Origin: Streptomyces marinisediminis
GTDB taxonomy: Bacteria > Actinomycetota > Actinomycetes > Streptomycetales > Streptomycetaceae
Length of the DNA stretch: 64,000 bases
Direction of reading: 5' to 3'
Assembly: GCF_026262575.1 (NCBI RefSeq)
Contig: NZ_JAPKFL010000014.1
Location: 62,001 to 126,000 of the forward strand
Shown here: positions 44,894-52,144 of the stretch, in pieces
Layout of the letters: every line of letters starts with the position of its first letter
Position numbering within the stretch: position 1 is the stretch's first letter
The notes under the pieces: model-generated
Seen by the model: the letters and a program-made list of their open reading frames with translations, nothing else
Databases searched by the model: none
What the model was told of the DNA's origin: nothing
Position numbers and translations under genes: made by a program

Positions 44894-46312
44894 ATGGCTT
44901 CCTCCCCGACCACCGAGGCGTCCGCCGCCACGCCGTCCGACGCCGGCGGGAGCGGTCCGGACACGCCCGGCGCCCTCTCCCACGGCCTCAAGCAGCGCCA
45001 CCTGTCGATGATCGCCCTGGGCGGGGTGATCGGCGCCGGGCTGTTCGTGGGCTCCGGCGCGGGCATCGCCGCCGCCGGGCCGGCCATCGTCGTCGCCTTC
45101 GCCGCCTCCGGCCTGCTGGTCATGCTGGTGATGCGCATGCTGGGCGAGATGTCGGCGGCGTACCCGTCCTCCGGCTCGTTCTCGGTGCACGCCGAGCGCG
45201 CCATCGGACCGTGGGCCGGTTTCACGGCCGGCTGGATCTTCTGGACGCTGCTGTGCGTCGCCGTCGCGGCCGAGGCCATCGGGGCCGCGGAGATCATGAC
45301 GGGCTGGTTGCCGGGCACCGAGCCGTGGATGTGGGTGGCGCTGTTCATGGCCGTCTTCTGCGGCACGAACCTCGCCTCGGTGCGCAACTTCGGCGAGTAC
45401 GAGTTCTGGTTCGCCGCGCTGAAGGTCTTCGCGATCGTGGCGTTCCTGCTGCTGGGCGTGGCGGCGATCGCCGGGGTGCTGCCCGGCACGGACGCCCCGG
45501 GCACGGCGAACCTCACCGGCAACGGCGGCTTCCTGCCGACCGGTGCCGAGGGCCTGGTCGTCGGCCTGCTGGCGTCGGTGTTCGCCTACGGCGGGCTGGA
45601 GACGGTGACGATCGCGGCGGCCGAGTCCAAGGACCCGGTGCGCGGGGTGGCCAAGGCCGTGCGCACCGCGATGTGGCGCATCGCGGTGTTCTACGTCGGC
45701 TCGATGGCCGTCATCGTCACGCTGATCCCGTGGGACGACGCCTCCGTGCTGAGCGGCCCGTACGCGGCCGTGCTGGACCACATCGGCGTGCCCGCGGCGG
45801 CGCAGGTCATGAACGTCGTGGTGCTGGTCGCCCTGCTGTCGGCGATGAACGCCAACATCTACGGTGCCTCGCGCATGGCGTACTCGCTGGTACGCCGCGG
45901 TGAGGGCCCGGCGGCGCTGGGCAAGGTCTCCGGCGGGGTGCCGCGGCGCGCGGTGGTGGCCTCGTCGGCGTTCGGCTTCGTCGCGGTGATCCTGAGCCTG
46001 GTGTGGCCGGACACGGTGTTCTTCTGGCTGCTGAACACCGTCGGCGCGGCCGTGCTGGTGGTGTGGGGCTTCATCGCCGCCTCGCAACTGCGCAGCCGCC
46101 GCGCGCTGGAGCGCGAGGCCCCGGAGAAGCTGGTGGTGCGCATGTGGGGCTTCCCCGTGCTGACCTGGCTGGCGATCGCCGGGATCGGCGTCATCTTCGT
46201 CCTCATGCTGCGCGACGGCTCGACGCGCCAGCAGCTCTTCGCCACCGGCGGGCTGACGCTGGCCCTGGCCGTGGTGGGCGTGGTGCGTCAGCGTCTGGCC
46301 GCCCGGCGCTGA
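44894..46312 (+). CDS. Amino acid permease (APC family, GabP-like)
   Basis: A 472-residue proton-coupled amino acid importer. After a 35-residue polar leader come twelve predicted helices, beginning HLSMIALGGVIGAGLFVGSG, the APC substrate-binding first helix. FAYGGLETVTIAAAESKDPVRG is the typical loop and helix 6 motif of the GABA/aromatic amino acid branch. ATG 44894 is preferred; upstream in-frame codons to 44789 overlap a possible promoter (TTGAAG, 17 bp, CACACT at 44789-44817). The substrate cannot be decided from sequence. It diverges from bioY. Confidence 0.88.
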   Translation: MASSPTTEASAATPSDAGGSGPDTPGALSHGLKQRHLSMIALGGVIGAGLFVGSGAGIAAAGPAIVVAFAASGLLVMLVMRMLGEMSAAYPSSGSFSVHAERAIGPWAGFTAGWIFWTLLCVAVAAEAIGAAEIMTGWLPGTEPWMWVALFMAVFCGTNLASVRNFGEYEFWFAALKVFAIVAFLLLGVAAIAGVLPGTDAPGTANLTGNGGFLPTGAEGLVVGLLASVFAYGGLETVTIAAAESKDPVRGVAKAVRTAMWRIAVFYVGSMAVIVTLIPWDDASVLSGPYAAVLDHIGVPAAAQVMNVVVLVALLSAMNANIYGASRMAYSLVRRGEGPAALGKVSGGVPRRAVVASSAFGFVAVILSLVWPDTVFFWLLNTVGAAVLVVWGFIAASQLRSRRALEREAPEKLVVRMWGFPVLTWLAIAGIGVIFVLMLRDGSTRQQLFATGGLTLALAVVGVVRQRLAARR

Positions 46313-46406
46313 CGCCCGGCCGGCCGGCGCTCACCGCCCGCGGGGCGGCTCCCCACCCGGGGGGCCGCCCCGTTTCGCGTGTCCCGGCCGAGGGCGCGGG
46401 ATCTTG

Positions 46407-46435
46407 TTGCTGGTAACTTCTTCTTGCAATACATT
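46407..46435 (+). promoter_or_regulatory. sodF promoter (TTGCTG - 17 bp - TACATT)
   Basis: TTGCTG (46407-46412), a 17-base spacer and TACATT (46430-46435) make a good sigma-70-type promoter. The start would be near 46442, giving a short leader with AGAGGGGAA before ATG 46465. The local sequence is clearly less G+C-rich than its surroundings. Confidence 0.65.
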
Positions 46436-46440
46436 TGCAA
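46424..46440 (+). promoter_or_regulatory. Nur box (nickel-responsive repressor operator) over the sodF -10
   Basis: TTGCAA-TACAT-TTGCAA is a perfect inverted repeat with five-base spacing, the form of the Nur operator in Streptomyces. It covers the TACATT -10 element. Established knowledge: Nur with bound nickel represses sodF, so the iron enzyme is made only when nickel for SodN is scarce. The placement fits direct blocking of RNA polymerase. Confidence 0.85.
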
Positions 46441-46464
46441 CAACGGCCAGAGGGGAACAAGCGC

Positions 46465-47109
46465 ATGTCCACGCTCTACACGCTGCCGGAGCTCCCGTAC
46501 GACTACGCGGCGCTGGAACCCGTCATCAGCGGCGAGATCATCGAGCTGCACCACGACAAGCACCACGCCGCGTACGTGAAGGGGGCCAACGACACCCTGG
46601 AGCAGCTCGCGGAGGCGCGCGACAAGGAGCAGTGGGGCGGCATCAACGGCCTGGAGAAGAGCCTCGCGTTCCACCTCTCCGGCCACATCCTGCACTCCAT
46701 CTACTGGCAGAACATGACCGGTGACGGCGGCGGCGAGCCGCTGGAGAAGGACGGCACCGGCGAGCTGGCCGACGCCATCGCGGAGTCCTTCGGCTCCTTC
46801 GCCCGCTTCAAGACGCAGCTCTCGAAGGCGGCCGCCACGACCCAGGGCTCCGGCTGGGGCGTGCTGGCCTACGAGCCGGTCACCGGGCGGCTCATCGTGG
46901 AGCAGGTGTACGACCACCAGGGCAACGTGGGCCAGGGGTCGGTGCCCATCCTGGTCTTCGACGCCTGGGAGCACGCGTTCTACCTGCAGTACCGCAACCA
47001 GAAGGTCGACTTCGTCGAGGCCATGTGGCGCGTCGTCAACTGGCAGGACGTCGCGGCCCGCTACACGGCCGCCAAGGAGCGGGCGAACAACCTGCTGCTC
47101 GCTCCCTGA
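46465..47109 (+). CDS. sodF: Superoxide dismutase, Fe(-Zn) type
   Basis: Converts superoxide to hydrogen peroxide and oxygen in the cytoplasm. The 214-residue product has the family N-terminus [20 protein letters not shown], the metal ligand histidines in [12 protein letters not shown] and GHILHSIYW, and the Asp/His ligands in [13 protein letters not shown]. The combination of sequence and Nur box identifies it as SodF, the counterpart of the nickel enzyme SodN encoded elsewhere. ATG 46465 has AGAGGGGAA upstream. Confidence 0.96.
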   Translation: MSTLYTLPELPYDYAALEPVISGEIIELHHDKHHAAYVKGANDTLEQLAEARDKEQWGGINGLEKSLAFHLSGHILHSIYWQNMTGDGGGEPLEKDGTGELADAIAESFGSFARFKTQLSKAAATTQGSGWGVLAYEPVTGRLIVEQVYDHQGNVGQGSVPILVFDAWEHAFYLQYRNQKVDFVEAMWRVVNWQDVAARYTAAKERANNLLLAP

Positions 47110-47168
47110 GCGCGCCCGAGTCCCCTGCCTCGTGATCGTCTTCTCACCCGTCACAGGCAGGCGGCACA

Positions 47169-47207
47169 GAGGCCCCGCCGCGAGGACGTGACTCGCGGCG
47201 GGGCCTC
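47169..47207. terminator. Perfect 15-bp stem between sodF and the DsbA-like gene
   Basis: GAGGCCCCGCCGCGA (47169-47183) pairs exactly with TCGCGGCGGGGCCTC (47193-47207) over a nine-base loop, between two convergent stops. Confidence 0.9.
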
Positions 47208-47287
47208 CGGTCTCTCCGCGCGGTGCCTCGGCGCCGTCCCTCCGCGCGGACGCCCGCCGTCCGCGGGGCGGCGGGGCGGTGCCCTCT

Positions 47288-47944
47288 TCAGTCGAAGACG
47301 GGCTCGGCGTCGCGGGTGCGCTTGATCTCGTAGAAGCCCGGTGTGGAGGCGACCAGCAGCGTGCCGTCCCACAGCCTGCCCGCGGCCTCGCCCTTCGGCG
47401 CGGGGGTGACGACGGGGCCGAAGAAGCCCAGGGGCCGCCCCTCGGCGTCCGGCACCGCGATGACCGGGGTGCCCACGTCCTGCCCGACCAGGCCGATCCC
47501 CTCCGCGTGCGAGGCCCGCAGCGCCTCGTCGTACGCGGTGCTCTCCGCCGCCGAGGCCAGCTCCGGGTCGAGGCCGGCGTCCGTCAGCGCGGCGGCGAGC
47601 GTCCGGGCGGAGCGTTCCTCGCCGCGGACGTGGAAGGCGGTGCCCAGCGCCGTGTAGAGCGGCCCCAGCGCCCGCGGCCCGTACTTCTGCTCGGCGGCGA
47701 CGCAGACGCGCACCGGGCCCCAGGCCGTGCTCAGCAGCTCGCGGTACTCCTCGGGCAGCTCGTCGAGCCGGTTCTCGTTGAGCACGGCCAGGCTCATCAC
47801 GTGCCAGCGCACCTCGACCGGCCGGACCCGCTCCACCTCCAGCATCCACCGGGAGGTCAGCCATGCCCACGGGCACAGGGGGTCGAACCAGAAGTCCGCG
47901 GGCGTTGTGTCGTACTCGTCGTACTCGTCGTACTGGTCGTGCAC
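47288..47944 (-). CDS. DsbA-fold mycothiol-dependent nitroreductase family protein (Rv2466c-like)
   Basis: A 218-residue thioredoxin/DsbA-fold protein. The pattern DFWFDPLCPWAWLTSRWMLE followed by RWHVMSLAVLNEN matches mycobacterial Rv2466c, which uses mycothiol and activates nitro compounds (from memory). Here the active site is CPWA, not CPWC, so only one thiol remains. The N-terminus has a DEYDEYD repeat encoded by a 9-bp repeat (GTCGTACTC). GTG 47944 is the likely start. It precedes pepN in divergent orientation, the same pairing as Rv2466c and pepN. Confidence 0.9.
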   Translation of the reverse strand: MHDQYDEYDEYDTTPADFWFDPLCPWAWLTSRWMLEVERVRPVEVRWHVMSLAVLNENRLDELPEEYRELLSTAWGPVRVCVAAEQKYGPRALGPLYTALGTAFHVRGEERSARTLAAALTDAGLDPELASAAESTAYDEALRASHAEGIGLVGQDVGTPVIAVPDAEGRPLGFFGPVVTPAPKGEAAGRLWDGTLLVASTPGFYEIKRTRDAEPVFD

Positions 47945-48114
47945 GTCGTCTTCCTCACTTGGTGACCGGCCGGTCCACCAGCCCTAACACGCCACCGCGG
48001 CCCCGGCATTCCCGGGGGCCCCGCTCGGGCGCCCTGCCGCGCGCGGGCGCGGCGTGGCATGCTGACCCCCATTGTTCGATATGCGAGAACGAGTGTGACA
48101 AGGGAGTCGGCGCC

Positions 48115-50721
48115 GTGCCCGGAGAGAACCTGTCCCGTGAGGAGGCCCAGGAGCGGGCCAGACTGCTGGCCGTGGACGGCTACGACGTCGCCCTGGATCT
48201 GCGCTCCGCGGTCGGCCCGGCCCCCGAGCGCGGCCCGCGCACGTTCCGCTCGACGACGACCGTGCGCTTCCGGTGCGCCGAGCCGGGCGCGTCCACCTTC
48301 GTGGACCTGATCGCCCCGCACGTGCACTCGGCGACGCTGAACGGCACCGCGCTCCCGGTGGACCGCGCCTTCGACGGCGCCCGCCTGCACATCGGTCCGC
48401 TGGAGGCCGACAACGAGCTGGTCGTGGACGCCGCCTGCGCGTTCAGCCGCACCGGCGAGGGCCTGCACCACTTCGTGGACCCCGAGGACGGCGAGACCTA
48501 CCTCTACACCCAGTACGAGCCCGCCGACGCCCGCCGGGTCTTCGCCAACTTCGAGCAGCCCGACCTCAAGGCGCCGTTCGACTTCACCGTCACCGCGCCC
48601 GCGCGGTGGACGGTGCTCAGCAACGGCGCGCGCACCGGTGAGCCGCAGCCCCGCGAGGACGGCTCCGCCACCTGGCGCTTCGCCCGCACCCGGCCCATCT
48701 CCACCTACATCACCGCCGTGGTGGCCGGCCCCTACCACCACGTCACCGACGTCTACCGGCGCGCGCTGCCCGACGGCGGCACGCTGGAGATCCCGCTGGG
48801 CGCGCTGTGCCGGCGCGGCCTGGCCCGGCACTTCGACGCCGACGACATCTTCCTGGTCACCAAGCAGGGCCTGGACTTCTTCCACGACCACTTCGACTAC
48901 CCCTACCCCTTCGGGAAGTACGACCAGGCCTTCGTCCCCGAGTACAACCTCGGCGCGATGGAGAACCCGGGCTGCGTCACCTTCCGCGAGGAGTTCGTCT
49001 TCCGGGGCAAGGTCACCCAGGCGTCCTACGAGGGCCGGGCCAACGTCATCCTGCACGAGATGGCGCACATGTGGTTCGGCGACCTGGTGACCATGGAGTG
49101 GTGGGACGACCTGTGGCTGAAGGAGTCCTTCGCCGACTTCATGGGCAGCTTCGCCCAGGTCGAGGCGACCCGCTTCACCGACGGCTGGATCACCTTCGCC
49201 AACCGGCGCAAGGCGTGGGCCTACCGCGCCGACCAGTTGCCCTCCACCCACCCGGTGACCGCCGACATCCGGGACCTGGAGGACGCCAAGCTCAACTTCG
49301 ACGGCATCACCTACGCCAAGGGCGCCTCGGTGCTCAAGCAGCTCGTCGCCTACGCGGGCCGCGACGCGTTCCTGGAGGGCGCGCGGCGCTACTTCAAGCG
49401 GCACGCCTACGGCAACACCCGGCTGGCGGACCTGCTGGCGGTGCTGTCGGAGACCTCGGGCCGGGACATGGGCGAGTGGGCGCGCGCCTGGCTCCAGACG
49501 GCCGGCGTCAACACGCTCACCCCCGAGGTGCGCTACGACGCCGCGGGCCGCGTCGCGGAGCTGGCGGTGCTCCAGGAGGCGCCGCGGGCGCACCCCGTGC
49601 TGCGCCCGCACCGGGTGGCGGTGGGCCTGTACCGGCGCGAGCACGCCGACGCCCCGCTCACCCGGTACGCCCGGGCCGAGCTGGACGTGGCCGGGGAGCG
49701 CACGGTCGTCACCGAGCTGGCCGGGGCCGAGCGCCCGGAGCTGGTCCTCGTCAACGACGACGACCTCACCTACTGCAAGACCCGGCTCGACGCCGACTCG
49801 CTGGCCACCCTGCGCGAGCACCTGGGCGCGGTGCGGGACCCGCTGGCCCGGGCCCTGTGCTGGTCCGCGCTGTGGAACCTGACGCGGGACGGGCTGCTGC
49901 CCGCGCGCGACTTCCTCCACGCGGTGCTGCGCTTCGCCGGCAGCGAGAGCGACGTCGGCGTCCTGCAGATGGTGCACGCCTGGGCCCACTCCGCCCTGGA
50001 CCACTACGCGGCGCCGCAGTGGCGCCCGGAGGGGGCGCGGCTCCTGGCCGAAGGGGCGCTCGCCGGGCTGCGCGAGGCCGAGCCCGGCAGCGGCCACCAG
50101 CTCACCTGGGCGCGGTTCTTCGCCGCGACGGCCGAGAGCGAGAAGGACCTGCGGCTGCTGGAGGAGCTGCTCGCGGGCACCGACCGCGTCGGCGGGCTGG
50201 AGGTCGACCAGGAGCTGCGCTGGACGTTCCTGGCCCAGCTCGCGGCGCGGGGCCGGGTCGGCGAGCGGGAGCTGGACGCCGAGCTGGAGCGGGACGACAC
50301 CGCCTCCGGCAAGCGGCACCAGGTGCGCTGCCTGGCCGCCCGCCCGTCGGCGGAGGTCAAGGAGCGGGCGTGGACGGCGGTCGTGGACTCCGACCGGCTG
50401 TCCAACGCGCTCGTCGTCGCCACGATCGCGGGCTTCGCCCAGCCCGGCCACCGGGAGCTGCTCCAGCCGTACTTGTCGCGCTACTTCGCGGCGATCGAGC
50501 GGGTGTGGCAGGAGCGGTCCATCGAGATCGCCATGTCGGTGGTGCGCGGCCTCTACCCGGCGCTGGTGGCCACCGACGCGACGCTGGAGGCCACCGACGC
50601 CTGGCTGGCCGAGACGGCGTCCACCGCGCCGCCGGCCCTGCGCCGCCTGGTTTTGGAGGCCCGCGACGACCTGGCCCGCGCCCTGGCCGGGCAGGCCCGC
50701 GACGCGGCCGCGGCGGGCTGA
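48115..50721 (+). CDS. pepN: Aminopeptidase N, M1 family (copy 1)
   Basis: Zinc aminopeptidase removing N-terminal residues from peptides. The 868-residue product starts at GTG 48115 behind AAGGGAG. The exopeptidase motif GAMEN is at 280-284 and the zinc motif HEMAH at 314-318, with the third ligand Glu337 in WLKESFADF. The N-terminal beta domain and the C-terminal helical domain are complete. It is about half identical by eye to copy 2 further downstream, with the same N-terminal EEAQERARLL. Confidence 0.95.
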   Translation: MPGENLSREEAQERARLLAVDGYDVALDLRSAVGPAPERGPRTFRSTTTVRFRCAEPGASTFVDLIAPHVHSATLNGTALPVDRAFDGARLHIGPLEADNELVVDAACAFSRTGEGLHHFVDPEDGETYLYTQYEPADARRVFANFEQPDLKAPFDFTVTAPARWTVLSNGARTGEPQPREDGSATWRFARTRPISTYITAVVAGPYHHVTDVYRRALPDGGTLEIPLGALCRRGLARHFDADDIFLVTKQGLDFFHDHFDYPYPFGKYDQAFVPEYNLGAMENPGCVTFREEFVFRGKVTQASYEGRANVILHEMAHMWFGDLVTMEWWDDLWLKESFADFMGSFAQVEATRFTDGWITFANRRKAWAYRADQLPSTHPVTADIRDLEDAKLNFDGITYAKGASVLKQLVAYAGRDAFLEGARRYFKRHAYGNTRLADLLAVLSETSGRDMGEWARAWLQTAGVNTLTPEVRYDAAGRVAELAVLQEAPRAHPVLRPHRVAVGLYRREHADAPLTRYARAELDVAGERTVVTELAGAERPELVLVNDDDLTYCKTRLDADSLATLREHLGAVRDPLARALCWSALWNLTRDGLLPARDFLHAVLRFAGSESDVGVLQMVHAWAHSALDHYAAPQWRPEGARLLAEGALAGLREAEPGSGHQLTWARFFAATAESEKDLRLLEELLAGTDRVGGLEVDQELRWTFLAQLAARGRVGERELDAELERDDTASGKRHQVRCLAARPSAEVKERAWTAVVDSDRLSNALVVATIAGFAQPGHRELLQPYLSRYFAAIERVWQERSIEIAMSVVRGLYPALVATDATLEATDAWLAETASTAPPALRRLVLEARDDLARALAGQARDAAAAG

Positions 50722-50907
50722 GCCCCGCCTCCGGCGACCGCCCGCCGTGCTCCCCGGGGCCCGGCGGGCGCCAGGCGCGGCAGCAGGTCCCGGGCGCGGC
50801 GGCAGGTCCCGGGCGCGGCGCCGGACTTTAGGGCAGCCGCGTCCCGAAACTGCGACAGGCGTGTAACAGGGGTTACGGAGGTGACCGGAGGCGGGAATTC
50901 CGGGCGC

Positions 50908-51912
50908 ATGACGCACAACATCCCGCTCACCCCCCGCCCCCGTCCGCTCAGCGAACTCTCCGACGTGCGCCGCCGCGTGGTGACCGCCCGCGCGCTGCGC
51001 GAACAGGGCGTGCCCCTGACCGCCGCGCAGGACCGGTGCCGCGCCGGCGGACCGTGGCAGCGCCCGCTGCCCGGCGTCTACCTGCTGCACCCGGGGCCCG
51101 CGACGAGCGAGGAGCGGCTGCACGCGGTGCTGTTGTACGCCCAGCGCGACGCGCCGCCGGGGGCCGCGATGATCACCGGGCTCGCGGCGCTGGCGCTGCG
51201 CGGCTTCGCCGCCGCTCCCCCGGTGGCCGCGCTGGACCGGGTGGACGTGCTGGTGCCGCACACCCGGCGGCTGCGCTCGGCGGGCTGGGCCCGGGTGGCC
51301 CGGGCGCGGGCGATGCCGGTGGCCGAGGTCGCCGGGGGCCTGCCCGTGGCGCCGGTGGCGCGGGCGGTGGCCGACGCGGTGACGCGGCTCACCGACGCCC
51401 TCGCCGTGCGGCGGCTGCTGACGGAGGCGGTGCGCCACGGGCACTGCGAGGCCCAGGCCCTGGTGCGCGAACTCTCCCGCGCCCGGGTGCTGTCCCGGCC
51501 GCACGTGGTGGACGCCGTGGACGCCCTCGTCGCGGAGGGCCGGGCGCTGGCCGAAGAGCGGCTGTACGCGATGGTCCGCGACGCCGGGCTGCCCGACCCG
51601 TGCTGGCACGTGGACCTGCGGCTGCCGGAGGGCCCGCACCTGGGCGGCGTCGACGCCTACTGGCCGGCCCAGGGCGTCGCGGTGGAGATCGACGCGCGCG
51701 GCACCCGCCGGACGGACGAGGACGGCGAGAACCTGTGGGCGCGGTACGCACGCCGCCGCGAGGCGCTGGAGCGGCTGGGCATCGCCGTCGTGCACCTGGC
51801 GCCGGCGCGGCTGCGCGACGACCCGGACGGGCAGGCGGCCGTGGTGCGGACGGCGCTGATGACGGCGGGCGAGCGCCCCCCGGCCGGGTACGTGGTGGTG
51901 CTCCCCCGCTGA
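50908..51912 (+). CDS. Protein with C-terminal PD-(D/E)XK-like fold, AbiEi/DUF559-like
   Basis: A 334-residue soluble protein. The N-terminal half (RRRVVTARALREQGVPLTAA and the following GVYLLHPGP) resembles the winged-helix start of AbiEi-type antitoxin proteins, which are common in actinobacteria as stand-alone genes. The C-terminal part has GGVDAYWPAQGVAVEIDARG followed by RRREALERLGIAVVHLAP, a pattern like DUF559/Vsr-type nuclease folds (Asp then Glu-x-Asp). No AbiEii toxin gene is adjacent. ATG 50908 is preferred; GTG 50881 is in frame. It lies between the two pepN copies on the same strand. Function is unknown; nuclease activity is only an inference. Confidence 0.75.
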   Translation: MTHNIPLTPRPRPLSELSDVRRRVVTARALREQGVPLTAAQDRCRAGGPWQRPLPGVYLLHPGPATSEERLHAVLLYAQRDAPPGAAMITGLAALALRGFAAAPPVAALDRVDVLVPHTRRLRSAGWARVARARAMPVAEVAGGLPVAPVARAVADAVTRLTDALAVRRLLTEAVRHGHCEAQALVRELSRARVLSRPHVVDAVDALVAEGRALAEERLYAMVRDAGLPDPCWHVDLRLPEGPHLGGVDAYWPAQGVAVEIDARGTRRTDEDGENLWARYARRREALERLGIAVVHLAPARLRDDPDGQAAVVRTALMTAGERPPAGYVVVLPR

Positions 51913-52144
51913 GGGCCGCGCCCCGGGCGCCCGGGGGCGTCACCGCGGCGCGTGCCGCACCCACGCGACCGCCCACGCCGGGTGCGCTCGCTCGGGCGGC
52001 CCGGGCCGCTCGGCCAGGGTGCTGATCGTCGATGACGTCCCCGCAGGTCGGCCGCACCAACCCGGCGGCGGCACCGGATATCGCACGCGTGGAAGGATGG
52101 CCCGACCGCGGCGTATACCGAGCCGAACGATGAGGAGAGACCAG

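Noticed and set aside
50908..51912. Complete type IV toxin-antitoxin (AbiE) system
   Set aside because: No nucleotidyltransferase toxin gene follows; both neighbours are aminopeptidases.
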